Positions 34,101 through 45,724 are shown, counted from the stretch's first letter. The stretch: DNA of 64,000 bases from Nigrospora sphaerica (GCA_018287875.1 JAGVVL010000015.1:1-64000); one strand, 5' to 3'. Made by a program: numbers and translations. Notes: a model not told the origin generated them from the letters alone.

Positions 34101-34496
34101 CTTTTTATAATAAGTATCCTTAGTGGGAAAGGTACATGTCCCTTAGTATCTTCTAGGTACTAACTAAACTACTAGATAAGTTGAACTTTATTTATTAGCT
34201 AAGTAAGCTATATAGAGAGTCGAACACAGTGGACTACATTATAATTAAGGATTTAGCGGCTAGTGTAGGTTTAAAGGTTAATTGGTCTCACTTTAAAATC
34301 GTCACGGGTTTAAGCAAAGCACGAACTGCTATCCTCCTTTCTTAACCTTTCTCTCCGACCTTAAGCTCTAAGGAAAAGAAATTAGCGGCTAGTTCAAGCC
34401 TTGATTAAGGGGAAGTATAAGCTTTAGTTACACTAAGTAACAGGATATAGTCCTTAACGAGTACACTAGGATTAGCTATAAAAAGAGAAGACATAT
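31186..34496 (+). other. Unidentified RIP-mutated coding relic
   Basis: Long stretches on the plus strand keep a protein-like reading broken mainly by TAA/TAG. It opens near 31201 (MSTNSLPLKTTPPFYTLI), includes NWRCPTGLEQLAIENLFDIP near 31640, and ends near 34400 after KVNWSHFKIVTGLSKARTA. The composition fits an old transposon polyprotein or gag-like protein, but I recognise no reverse transcriptase, integrase or transposase motif. No intact ORF. Confidence 0.5.
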
Positions 34497-35070
34497 TGTT
34501 GGAAGTGGTGGTTTGATCGAAAAGAGGAAGCAACCCCTTTATAAGGGCTCTTTCGATCTCGGAGGTCGTTTCTTATAAAGAAACATGGAAGAATAAAGAA
34601 CTTCTCTTCAAGAGGAACGAGAGTGTATTTTGTGTGCTTGCTTCAGGATAGACTAGTTACACGAAGGGGGGAGATTCAGCCTTTACTTATACCCGTTAAA
34701 CCCTTATCCTCTTAGTAATACAAGGAAGAGGACGCGTAAGTGATTGCGTAACTGATTACGTGGCTTAGAAGCATATGGAACCTTATAGAGGTTTGTGGAG
34801 CCTCATGGGGGCTCGTGGGAGCTTCAGGGAGCCACGTAGAAACTCGTGGAAACTCGTGGAAACTCGTGGAACCTTGCAGAAGCTTCCGCGTGGCGAACGC
34901 CACGCTTGTGGGTAAAGCGGGCCATGCTTGCGGGTAAGCTGGCCCGTGCTCCAGGGTAGGCTGGCCCGAGCTTTAGGATAGGCTCGGTTAAAGGACTAGC
35001 TTCTCGTTAAGTGCATAGCTTAGTCCGTAGTGACAGAGAACGGTATAGGATAAGTCCTATACCTGCAACA
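34497..35070 (-). mobile_element. Solo LTR, family A, inverted (574 bp)
   Basis: On the plus strand it begins TGTTGGAAGTGG and ends CTATACCTGCAACA, the reverse complement of the 9518-10082 LTR. The target duplication is CATAT (34492-34496, 35071-35075). It is close in sequence to the subtelomeric copy at 9.5 kb and less RIP-altered than the TGTTAAAAG subgroup. Confidence 0.95.
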
Positions 35071-35700
35071 CATATATTAGTTCCTTGATAACCTTAAATT
35101 AATAACACCTTAAAATCAGTGTGCGTGTAATATACCACTATCTACAACCCCTAGCCGAAGCTTAAGATTAAGAACTACCGCGTTCGCACCTATCCTAGAA
35201 AATAACAACAGGCCCTTTAGAACATATAATGATAACCCAGTATAGAACACACCAACTCCCCAACAATCAAGCTATCTTCAGACTCCTAAAGGGGAAACAG
35301 CTAACTAGCAGATGACCTTAGTAGAGCCTATATAATCGGCTCCTAATACACCATAACTATACCCTACACCTTAGCATTAGCCACTTGTTCTTTCTATACT
35401 TAAGGAGACTATTAATTAAGCTTTGCTTAAAGGAATACTCCCTTAACGAGGTATTCCTACCTTAACACGACACTTCATTTAACTAGAGATCCCTATATAC
35501 AGTTATAATACGGACGCAACTTAGAGAAACCTAATATAAAGCAACGATAGCTTACTTATTAAGCACTTAACTAATGACGCCTTCAGAGCCTTAGATAATG
35601 GCGCACATATCAGTTATGTTAAAGAAGGTGACACCCAAAACGATACACTGTCTTAACTAATCCTCGCAGCACCGCCAGACTAGAGAAGATAGGCGGATAT
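35071..35700. other. Gag-leader-like relic and Gypsy target site
   Basis: The plus strand reads in part as a Pro/Ser/Gln/Thr-rich peptide (NDNPVQNTPTPQQSS, LQTPKGET), reminiscent of the N-terminal side of a gag protein but with stops. No clear homologue. The last four bases (ATAT, 35697-35700) are the target duplication of the Gypsy element. Confidence 0.4.
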
Positions 35701-36001
35701 TGGAACCAAGAAACCCCGAACTGTAGGGAGTCTGGTGGAAAGACACGGTCGTGAGGTCGATCCCAAAAGTAAAGCAGAGGTGAGGATACTGTTGATCAAG
35801 GCAGTCCTTAATGTAGGACAGCAAAAGAGGTTCAAAATAGATACAGAAATGAGTGTGAGAAGCTGCGCCTAGGCGTAGTGGTTGAAGTGAAAGATGGGAA
35901 AAACGCCATGGTGTCTCCCACAAGAACTACGCTTCGGAGGCTGACCTATATATGCGTACACCCTTGATTAAGGCTGACATAAGCGCCCTGGCCCGGTCTT
36001 A
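35701..36001 (-). repeat. Gypsy 3' LTR (301 bp)
   Basis: It differs from the 5' LTR at only about five positions, all transitions (G/A or C/T), including loss of the terminal CA (TTA against TCA). That pattern fits RIP after a fairly recent insertion better than ordinary divergence. Confidence 0.93.
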
Positions 36002-36344
36002 ACCGTCCCCCACAGCGCAGTGTGTCGAAATGAAAGAAAGAAAGAAAATGAAAACAAAGTAACTAGCAAAATAGAGACAGACAAGCTGGATATAAGAAGG
36101 GCCAGTCCTGTGCTATCTCTTGATTAAAACGTCCTCTTTCCCTTGTACAGTTCCTGCAGCAGTATAGGGCAGCGTAGTCGTCCCCCATAGCGTAGCTTTC
36201 CCTCGTTTTACCCGACAGGTCAATCGATTGGTTTTCAGTTCTTTAGGAATTTCCTAGTAGCTAGAAATAGCCTGGGATGCGCTCATAGCCTTGCAAGGTG
36301 CCTGATGGGACCGGTATTTCAATCCTTGTCTTGACAGTTCTCTC

Positions 36345-39300
36345 TTAAGGGACTGTGGGGTCCTTGGTGCGCAAATTCCGTCTTTCGGCCCTCGGTGCTG
36401 TCTGTTGATTAGGCCCAGGTGGTGCCAATGGGTCGCCTTGACTCCAGATGTCCTTGTCCGCGTCTATAGGTTCCCAGGTTCCGTCGGGGTCCTTAACGAA
36501 TGTTTTCAATCGGTCGCCGTGGAAGATTCCTCTGATGGGCTGACCGGTGACGTCCTTCAGCTTGAAGCGATTATGCGGCATAATCTCTTCGATCCTGTAC
36601 AGGCCCATCCAGCGGTACTAGAGCTTCCTCGAGTTGGACATGTCAATATGGCGGACGTAGTCGTAAGCAAGGACAAGGTGTTCTTTCGTTAAAGGGGCTG
36701 GTCGCATCCTGTGATGGCTCCGTTGATCAACAGCTTGCGCTCTCCGTTTTCTTTGGGCAGCTATTGCTTGGCAGGCTGCCGTAACGTCCTCGGGTCGCTT
36801 TTCTAACATCCGGATCCGTCGTTTTAAAAGCTCGTCGTAGTCCATGCTCTCGTCCCAGTTGAGCACTCGCTAAGTCGGTGTGCTGAGTTCGAAGGGCATT
36901 AATGGTTCCCTTCCGTATAGGAGCCTGTACAAGGACATGCCGAAGTAGCGTACTATAGTTCTGTCAGCCCAAACCGCCAGGGGCAGCAGAGAGGTCCAGT
37001 TCTTGCCCGTTCCGTTAGTCATCTTTATGAGACTCTTAGCAATGCTCTTGTGCCTATTCTCGATCAGACCCTGCGTCTTAGAGCTGTAGGCTAGCGTAGA
37101 GGATATCTCGTACCCTAGCTGCTTGGCGGCCTCAATGACTTCGCCCTTGTTCTCTAAGCCGCTATCCACCTTAAGCCGGCGGAAGCACCTGTGCTAGTAG
37201 ATGATCCTGGTCTTGATAAAGCGGGCGATTACAGCGGAGTTAACCTTCTGTAGGCTTATAGCTTCGAGATAGCCAGAGGCTTCGTAGCGAGCTTCCACAG
37301 TAGCAATATGTCCCCTGTAAGAAGGCATGTACTGGACATCTATAACCCAGACTGTGAGGATGTCTACTGGCTCTGTCCACAGCTGGGCGTCGATAGGTCG
37401 CTGGTCGGATGCTTTAGCACAGCGAAGGCAAGCCGCTTGCCAGTCTCGGATATCCATGTATATATTGTCCCACCAGTATAAGTTGGCGACTCGTTTATAG
37501 GTGGCATCCCTCCCTTTATGTCCGAGGTCCTGGTGTGCTTGCTAGAATATCTCCTTCTTCTAATCAACGGATTCCACCACTCTTCGGATTGGTACTTCGT
37601 GTGTTCCTTTCTTAAAGAGGACTCCGTCCCGGAGGAAGAAGTAACTGGCCTGGGTTCTGAACTTAATCGCTAGCCGGCGTAGGTTCTTCATGGAAGGGTT
37701 CTGAAGTCTCGATAGCAACTATAGGGTGGTTAAGTAATAGCAGTATTCGTTAATTAAGTTAGGTGCATCCTGTGGGTTTGCTATGGTCACTAAATTAATC
37801 TGTGTTTCGATAAAGTCGTCCACGTCCCCCTTAGCCGCATTATCTTCATCATCTGATAGTCCTCTTCTTTTCCGCGATAGCGCGTCAGCAATGTGGTTCC
37901 GTTTACTAGGGATGTGTCTGACTTCGAATGCAAATAGCTTAATATAGGCTAGCCAGCGTGTAAGTGGTGCTGAAGGTAAGAGGTTTATAGAGCCGTCGTT
38001 TAGCTGGTCCTGTAGGGTCCTCGCATTTGTCTCTAAAAGGAACTCGTCCCTAAAGAGGTACAACCGTAGGCAGCGTAGAGCCTTCACGATAGCGAGGCAC
38101 TCTTGCTTTCCTAAGTCGTATCTTGTCTCAGCATCATTCCAGCACCCGGATTCGAAGTAAATAGGTCGGTGCTCTCCGTTAATGAGTTGTCTAAGCTCAG
38201 CTCCCCAGCTAATTCCTAAGGCATCGGTCCGCAGGTAGAATTTATACTTGCCGTACTCCGGTTTAACAAGTGCCATAGCGTTAGCGATCTCAGTCTTAAC
38301 GACGTTGAGTGCTTCGTCTTAATCAGAGCCCCATTTATATAGCTCATCCTTCCGTAGGAGTTTAGTAAGTGGCTTTATCTTTTCCGTATATCGGTCGATC
38401 CATACCCGAAAGCAGCCCGCCAGCCTTAGAAAACTCCTCAACTTGGTGACGTCTCTGCAGACGTTCCATTCCATGATCTTAATCACCTTTCTCTCGGGTG
38501 GTTTGCGTCTATCGGAGCCGCATAGGTAGCCCACGATCTCAATCTGCTTCTGGTACTAAGTCGATTTTGGTCTGCTAATTGAAACCCCGGCTAGCTCTAT
38601 ATTAAATAGGACAGCGTCCAGGTTTTTAAGGTGTTCCAGTATAAAGCGCCGGATCCTAGGGTAAAGCTCTTAATCAGCGTACCGTGTAGTTGGTCCTTTA
38701 ACTGGGACGTCGTCAAAGAAGAAGTCGGCCTTTTCCTTTGGTATGTCAAATAGGATTCTTACTATTACGCAGATGAAGTGTCCTGGGGAATTAGTGAATC
38801 CTTAGGGCAGCGTTGTCATTCGTAAGACTCCTAGTGGTGTCGAAAAGGCCGTCAAGTCTCTAGAGGCCGGAGCTAAAGCGCAGTGGTCGTATCTAGAAAG
38901 GAGATCTAGTCCCAAGAGTATTTGGCAGTTCGCGAAGGATTCCGCGAATTCGTCGCAGCCCCTTAATAGGAGTGCGTCTCTGATCGTAACTCCGTTAAGC
39001 CTAGTGGCTGAATTAATAAGTCTAACGTTGCCGTCCTTCTTCGCGACCACGAACTAGCTGTTCCTGTAGGGGCCGTGGCCTTCCTTAAGCCATCCTTTAG
39101 TAAGGCGTTTCTTAAGGACCTCAATTGCCTTTGGTATCAGCGCCCCTAGGATTGGTACACTCTTAGCTTGCTATGCGATATGCGGTACTATGCGGATTTC
39201 GTATAGGGGTGAAATCTCTGGCCGAATATGGCCTATATTTATAGTGTCCTAAGCTAGGTATACTTCTCGGTTTTAGAGGATTTGCTTAAAAATAGCCGTT

Positions 39301-40530
39301 TTTTCCGGTGTCATTTCTGAGGGTTTTAGCTAATTAAGGATTTCCGCCTATCGCTTATCTGTTAATCGCTCTTTGAGTCCCATGGTGGTGAACCTTGGCT
39401 GTATATTCTTTATTAGGCTATCTAGCGGCTTAGGTGTAAGCCTGCCTGCGATTTCTTCCAGGGCCTTTTGTTTCCACGATGTCGATCCGGCTGGGACTGA
39501 TCCGTCCGAAGGGTAGTCGTCCACTGGCTGCACTTTCTAGGCGACTATTTTATACATGGTGTTAATCTGTTCGGTTGTTCCGTTCTTGTGGGCGCGGTTT
39601 AAGTGGCACTCTTGCTGTCGTGAAGTGTGCCTGGGCTGAGGGGATGAGGGCATCTCCTCGTTCCTGGCTATAGCCTCCTTGTCCCCTATGCACTCATCTC
39701 TCAGCCCCTGAAGCAGGAGTAGGAGTCCATTGTCGGAGATCTTGTTGACGATCGTCTCATCCTTTCCTAGTCGTGGAAGGTCTTGATTAGGTGATTCTGC
39801 AGCTGTGATCGTGTTGACAACTAATTCTGCCAGTGCACAGCGTGTGGTCAAGAGAGACGGTTTTGCCAGCCTGTGATCGCTATTAGGCCGGCTGTCTTCC
39901 TTAATAGCGCGCCTTTTAGGGAGCCGCCTTCGGTTGTATTCCCTTAATCAGCGCTCCTCTTATCGGGGATCACTGGAACATAAAGCTTCGCATTGCCTAT
40001 AATAAGCTAGGCTATTAGTAGAGTGCCCTCGGGTACATTATAAGATATAACTGCACGACTATCGCAGATAAAAGGTAAGCCGAGAATTATATTATAACTG
40101 CTATTCTCAGCCTTAACAACTTAAAAGGAAGTCCGGATCTTGCGTCCCCTAATCTAAAGGTAGTCGGCTAGGGTCCCTATTAACTCGGTGGGTGCGGAAT
40201 TTGCCGTCCATCCTCTTAGGACTGTGCTGGATGCCACAAAAGGCAGGTTATTCTTTTTGCAGTAGGTGTCCACGATGATATTGATTGCGGCTCCGGTGTC
40301 CAGCAGACCTCGTACTAAAGTCTTATCGCCGTTAGGTCCGACTCTCACTGGAAGGCGTCCTAAGGGTCTCGCTGCTTTAATCTCGTCTAGTCTTATGAAG
40401 AAGTCGGTTGCGTTGACGGCATGTGGGGAGTCTTGATCAGTGCGCTTCGTAATATTCCGTGTTCTCCACTCTTATCGTAGTTCATTAGCTAGGTGTGCTC
40501 TATTAGTAAACCTTACTGATCCTTTGGTCG
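36345..40530 (-). pseudogene. pol: Gypsy pol: protease, RT, RNase H, integrase
   Basis: Protease LVRGLLDTGAAINIIVD (about 40260-40310) has the Asp-Thr-Gly active site. Reverse transcriptase: LLGLDLLSRYDH near 38890 and FFFDDVPVKGP near 38700 (the DD pair kept). RNase H: YKFYLRTDALGISWGAEL near 38250 and the ALRCLRLYLF region. Integrase: zinc-binding His/Cys text ending CLRCAKA near 37400, then VIDVQYMPSYRGH, KVDSGLENKGEV near 37150, YSSKTQGLIENRHKSIAKSL, and a C-terminal part FKLKDVTGQPIRGIFHGD ending TKDPTVP at 36345. Stops (mostly TAG/TAA at Trp or Gln positions) interrupt every domain. It is inactive as read. Confidence 0.92.
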
Positions 40531-42830
40531 TAGTGCTGTTCCTAGGGTCTCCACTGGTCCTCACGGTGATGCAGTTGGGGTCTTGAGAAGCCCCGCGTGT
40601 GTCGATTATTTCTTCAATCCCTTGATGTTTGTCTATAGCGTCTGTCGCCACCTTTAGCAGTCCTTGGCTGAAATTGGGGACTTCCGCAATCAGGTCTAAC
40701 TAGGTGACTGTGAACTTCTTATCGCCAAATTCCTAGAGGATTCGCTTAGTCCATTTGTTGACATCATTTTGATTAAGCTTTTCCTCTGGTTGCGAGGTGG
40801 TCGCGTCGGTGTCTCCTTTCGCCCGGCTGTTCGTTAACTAAGTGGTATCCTTTAGGGCGTACCTGCTATCTTCCAGCCTTACTCTCTTTTCTCCCGCGTT
40901 CACTATAATAACTACTGTTTCTTCGTCTGGAACTTCCTCGATCGAGGCAATTCATGGTGGCATGGCTTGCCTTTCCACAACACGCAGGATCTCTCGACCG
41001 TCCGAGTCGTGCCCGACGTATATAAATTCGAAGTCAACATCTGGTTAACAAGTCGTTTCGCAGGTCTCGACTAAGTTGACGGTTGTTATAGCTGGTTGTG
41101 CTTGTCCTTGATTAACGATTTGCCTCTTTCTATAATAGGCTGCGAAGTCGTTTATGTCCTCTTAAGTGATCAGGTCTCGCTTAAATAGTTCGTTCTTAGC
41201 GTGCGCTTGCTGCTGATATGTCCCCAGTCTGTTAAAAAAGATATCTATTAGGCATATCCAAATGGCCGGTTTCTTTCGGCGGAGGTAGTCTCCTGAGATC
41301 GACTTGTCTAGCTAGTGGCCTTCTCCTTGTTTACCTGCTCGGTATCTCTAGGCATCAGCATCCCAGTATAGGAAGCCTTACTCAGTACAATATGCTAATA
41401 TGGGGTATCGATTGCTCCTGTGGCTAGGCTCACCGCAAGCATAGCAGTCTCCAGGGCCGTACGTGTTATGCAACTGGACGCTGTTATCCGGAAGGATGCG
41501 GTCGTAAGAGCCTCTACCGCCTCGGCCACCTCTCCTATAGGAGGAAAACCCTAATCCAGGTGCCCCGCGTCGAAAGGAGTCTCGATCGACGACGCCTGCT
41601 GTTATCTCTCTTGCCTGAATGTTGCTAACATGGGGATAGGTCTGTGAGTTGTCTTGCAAGTGAGGCGGCTATAACTGCTTCAGTCTTTCGTCGATTAAAG
41701 CTTAAATCCGGTTAACCCCGAGATTTTCGAACTTCTTAGTTATCTCGTCGATTACATTGTCGATTATCCTGGCATCCATGCGCGTGTCGTCCTCAGTTAT
41801 TCTTTCGATCCTCTCTCTTTATACGAGGTTCTTCCTATCTGGCATTATCTTCGCAGCACGCATTTTAGCGGCATCAGTATTAAGGGTGTTGCTAAATATG
41901 CGCTCCTCGATTAACCAGTCCGAGATATCCTTAAAGGTGTCTTCATATCCTATAAGACGGTTCTTCTTGAATAGCATATGCTGGATGTCCGGGTGCAAAC
42001 GCTTAATTAGACCTTCTCGCGTTGGTTTAGTAACACCTCCTTATGCTATGGATGCAGCCTTCAAAGCATTGGCGACTTGCTTATGCTCGACAAGGTAGTT
42101 GTATATCTCTTGATGGTCTGACAGCTTAGGTCCAGATTCGAGTTCCGATAACTTCGCGTTTAAGGGAAGCTAGTGTAAGAGGTCCCCTATCTTGAAGTTA
42201 AAAAGGAGGCGCTGCTTAAAATCCGGCTAAGTGGTACACTCCTTAATTGCTAGATAGATCTGGGAGAGTGTTCCTTGACCGATACAGTAGGCCATCAGCT
42301 CTACAATCTTGTCGGTTTCGGAGAAACGGAACCGCTAGGCATGTCTCTCCCAGTCTTCTAGGAAGGCCGTGATATTGTTACCGTCGAACCTTAGGTACGG
42401 GTAGTGCCCTAGGTCGGGTAAGAGTCTCAGGTCCGAGAGTTATAAGGGTGGATTCCCTTGATCAGGGATACCCTAAGGACTCTCACTCTTAAAAGTGGAA
42501 GTGGCAAACATCGTTAGGTTCGGGGAGGGGCTAGGCGTTTAGACTAAAGGGGCAGTTGATTGCTTATGCGTAGTTGTCGTAAGGGAAGGCTCCACGAACT
42601 CTGTTATACGTGAAGTCTCTTAATCCGCGGCTTATCTGTTAGATCTGGTGCTTATATTGTTTTTCCGTTATCTGGGAGGATTCTTATATAGTCGTCTTAG
42701 GATAGCTAATCGGTTCCTCGAGAACCGGTATATAACTTGCTTCCTGGCTGGCCCCAGATGTCGGTATTCGCATACCGGAACCCCTTAATCCGTTCGCTCA
42801 CCGACAACTTCACATGTCTCTATTAAAATC
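40531..42830 (-). pseudogene. gag: Gypsy gag with zinc knuckle
   Basis: Capsid-type text LRFDGNNITAFLEDWERHA near 42390, then LMAYCIGQGTL. A basic RRGGRGGRGSYDR stretch is followed by a CCHC-like knuckle (CYACGEPSHRSNR near 41420) whose last Cys position reads as another residue, as RIP would do. The ORF 41378-41659 is the longest open piece. Stop codons elsewhere show it is dead. Borders with pol are approximate. Confidence 0.85.
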
Positions 42831-43255
42831 ATTAGTCTTATTCGTGTTATCTATTGCAGCGACTTAAAGGTATAGGAGCTGGTCCCAACTAAGAGTGTCA
42901 GGAGTAACACGGCAACTCCCATTAGCTTCTCTGTAAGTTGCTACATTAGGCAGGTTAGTTCGTTAGCTAAGTTAGCCACGGTCGGCGTAAGTTCCCGTTG
43001 TTTCTATACCGAGGCATTTCTTCGGACACCGACATTAGCCCAATATCTTTCGGTTTTCTTGTTCATCGTGTTCTGCGTCATTTGATCAATAATCTCCACC
43101 GCCTTGCGGTGTTTCTTTTCGTGGGGAGGGGTAACAATATTTTCATCCATGCTAGGGGTACTCATCATTCCCGACTTCCAGCTCTTGCCTTATATTTCCC
43201 TCAATTCTCCACGTTCATTCTGTTCAGTTAGTTATCGCCATCCATCCCAGTTAGT

Positions 43256-43305
43256 TCTGACTGTTAATCAAGAGGTTCACAGTTCGAGCCTGTGGGGGGG
43301 AGCCA
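43256..43305 (+). other. tRNA-Asn-like 3' segment at the Gypsy primer-binding site
   Basis: Just inside the 5' LTR (minus-strand element) the plus strand carries, in order: an anticodon stem-loop with loop CTGTTAA (anticodon GTT, Asn); a variable region; a perfect 5-bp T-stem CACAG/CTGTG around TTCGAGC; the 7-nt acceptor strand GGGGGGA; discriminator G; and CCA touching the LTR. The primer-binding site therefore starts TGGCTCCCCCC and matches a tRNA far beyond the usual 8-18 nt. The 5' half of the tRNA and its D-arm are not recognisable, so it is not a functional tRNA gene. Confidence 0.8.
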
Positions 43306-43606
43306 TGGAACCAAGAAACCCCGAACTGTAAGGAGTCTGGTGGAAAGACACGGTCGTGAGGTCGATCCCAAAAGTAAAGCAAAGGTGAGGATACTGTTGA
43401 TCAAGGTAGTCCTTAATGTAGGACAGCAAAAGAGGTTCAAAATAGATACAGAAATGAGTGTGAGAAGCTGCGCCTAGGCGTAGTGGTTGAAGTGAAAGAT
43501 GGGAAAAACGCCATGGTGTCTCCCACAAGAACTACGCTTCGGAGGCTGACCTATATATGCGTACACCCTTGATCAAGGCTGACATAAGCGCCCTGGCCCG
43601 GTCTCA
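43306..43606 (-). repeat. Gypsy 5' LTR (301 bp)
   Basis: Plus-strand ends TGGAACC and GGTCTCA. It is followed by the ATAT target duplication and is a near-identical partner of 35701-36001. Confidence 0.93.
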
Positions 43607-43906
43607 ATATGCGAGCACAAGTGGAGGCACTCAACAGAGCTCGACGAGGAACAGATACCTAGCGGACAAGCCAGGTAGAGCGCGCTTAGCATAGAGATAA
43701 GAAGCGGGAATAAAGGGGATTGAGAGTATACGTAGTAAGGGTGCGAAAGCTGTGATACGCAGTATAAGGAGGAAGAAGTGATATTAATTAAGAGGAATTA
43801 TAGACCTGGCCCTTCTATAACCAGCTTATCTATCTCCTTTCTACTAAAAAGCTTTTATAATGTTTTCAGTTCTTTTCTTTCGATATACTTCGCTTTAAAA
43901 GACAGT
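43607..43906. other. Spacer between Gypsy element and LTR relic
   Basis: 300 bp without recognisable gene; after the ATAT duplication it is moderately AT-rich. Nothing assigned. Confidence 0.5.
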
Positions 43907-44206
43907 TAAAACCAGGTTAAGGCTCTTATATAAGCCTTAATTAAGGGGTTATATAAGTATAAGTTAAGCTTTGGTAGTCCAGTTTATAGCTAGAGATACA
44001 GCGCGCTTTTTCCCTCCTTTTAATACATTACTACTCTTATTACGGCACTTTACGCTTATTTTTCGTGACTATTTTGAGCTTCTTTTACTTCCCTACGTTA
44101 AGGATCATCTTGATCAACGATATCCTCACCTGATTGTCCCTTGGGATCGGCCTCACGACCGTGTCTTTCCACCAGACTCCCTACAGTTTGGGGTTTCTTG
44201 GTTCCA
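43907..44206 (+). mobile_element. Old solo LTR of the Gypsy family (300 bp), RIP-worn
   Basis: Full-length reverse-orientation relative of the 301-bp LTRs: it opens TAAAACCAGGTTAAGG (from TGAGACCGGGCCAGG), keeps ATCATCTTGATCAACG and CGTGTCTTTCCACCAGACTC, and ends TTCTTGGTTCCA. Most differences are transitions. No matching target duplication is visible. Confidence 0.82.
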
Positions 44207-45724
44207 ATAAAAGCCGGTCTATTGACTTATAGCGTGTTAACGCTTCAATTAAGGTAATTCGCTTATAATTTCGATATTTTTAACTATTAGAGATCTAAAA
44301 GATAAGGCTAGCTAGCTACTATAATATAAATGAAGCAGGACTTTTAGAAAGTGTTAAACTAAACGGTTTAATATTTAAATGTTCAAAAACGATTAACTTC
44401 TATACTTAGACGTTTTTTACTAAGTGTATCTCTGCTTATGAATATGCTCTACCTCTATTAATTACTTTTAAATGTAAAACGGTTTAATAATAATAGTCCA
44501 CACTTAATATAAGGTAATTTAAAAGCTAGTAGTTTACTATGACCGAAAACGAATAGATTATAAACTAAATAGTGCTCGAGTAGCTTGAAACGGTTTTTAT
44601 CTTAAATACCACTCTTAAAGACCTTTTCAAGTACCGTTTACTTAGTATAAGTAGTTTTAATAGCTTTATAACGATTAGTTATATATTTAAGTGCTTTTCC
44701 TATTAGATTTACATTTGTTTTTATTCTTTTATACCTCTTACGTCTTTTAACCTCCCGTTTTAGCCGTTTTCTGTTCTTAAATTGGCATACTAAAAAATGC
44801 TGGGACTTTTAACCTAACTAATGAACTTAACAGTAGTTAATAAGTGGAACTTCGTTACCTATTATTAGAAGGCTTGCTTAGCCGGCATTACTATTTAAAA
44901 TATCCAGAATAAGTGGAAGCCGCTAGTCTTTAGATAGTGTGTATGTGTGTGTGTGTATTATCGCCATACTAGGACAGTGTCTCGCTTCCCAAGGGGCATC
45001 TAGCATGCAAGAGTCAATCTACATGTACACGAGATATCTTATATGTCAAGCCCAAGAGCAATGTTTTAGTTAAACCGTCCCCATGGCTCTTCCGTGCAAG
45101 CTCCTTTCCGGCAGTCTTTAGCTAGTAAGTATAGCTAAATCGCTTTCAATCCGGAATCTAGTTTAACCTACATATTAAAGAACACATGACACGGTAGAGT
45201 TAAAGAAATCCTACTTAAAAAGGTCTTCTTAACATCTTTAAAAGAAATCTTATACTTTTATAGTGGTTTAATTCACTTTAAAGAAGACATCAAACTTTAA
45301 GAATTAAGTATAGCTTTTAAATTAGCTAGCGAAATACTTAACTATATAACGGCTACTCTTTTAAAAGATTTTAAAGACCTTTAATAAAAAGAATATTTAA
45401 TTAACTACTAAGTAAGAGTAAATTTAAACTCTTAAAGTTAGGATTAAAACTGTTAAGTTAAAGAATCGGAAGAAAGTAAATTTAAGCACTAATTTAAAGT
45501 TCGTGAATATTAAAGACAGTTATTAAGCTCAATTAATAATCAATGAGACCAAAAGTGGTTTAAATAAAGAGAGCGATAGCGAAAGCCTAAGTGAGACTGG
45601 TTTTTATATTAGCGTTGTCATTAATTAAGGCTGCAATTAAACTTCAATTGAAAGAGTTAGTTTTAAGCGTGGTGTTGCTGGGGTGCCTAAATGGGGGGGG
45701 CTTAAATGGGGGTCCTCAAACTTA
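44207..45724 (+). mobile_element. pogo-type DDE transposase relic, copy A
   Basis: Plus-strand DNA homologous over its length to 61640-62950, heavily RIP-mutated. The region near 44640-44760 corresponds to the transposase part around the second catalytic Asp and the conserved SHVLQPLD-type block. The right end has the subterminal text AAATGGGGG twice and the terminal GGGGGTCCTCAAACTTA. The left end is missing, cut where the solo LTR lies. A 179-bp insertion interrupts it at 44934-45112. Confidence 0.82.
44934..45112. mobile_element. 179-bp insertion nested in pogo copy A
   Basis: The word AGTCTTTAG flanks it (44925-44933 and 45113-45121), while pogo copy B has one uninterrupted version, so this is an 8-9 bp target duplication, as made by hAT or Mutator-type elements. 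It contains a TG microsatellite at about 44937-44956 and a 80-bp block (ATTATCGCC...AGGGGCAT) that recurs at 51111-51190. Terminal inverted repeats were not found. Confidence 0.7.

Larger units (their letters stand above)
35701..43606 (-). mobile_element. Complete but decayed Gypsy/Ty3 retrotransposon (7.9 kb)
   Basis: Two 301-bp LTRs bound the element (plus-strand ends TGGAACC...GGTCTCA), with a 4-bp target duplication ATAT at 35697-35700 and 43607-43610. The coding order on the minus strand is gag, protease, reverse transcriptase, RNase H, integrase, that is Ty3/Gypsy order. A purine-rich stretch (GTGGGGGACGG) precedes the 3' LTR. All coding parts have TAG/TAA stops from RIP, so it is non-autonomous now. 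A second, truncated relative is at 29.2-30.5 kb, and a solo LTR relic at 43907-44206. Confidence 0.95.

Noticed and set aside
30635..35070. One composite element bounded by the two family A LTRs at 30635 and 34497
   Set aside because: The LTRs are in opposite orientation, and each has its own different target duplication (AATTC, CATAT).
43256..43305. Complete tRNA-Asn gene
   Set aside because: No 5' acceptor strand or D-arm is present, the anticodon stem has a mismatch, and CCA is encoded and abuts the LTR, as expected for a primer-binding site.
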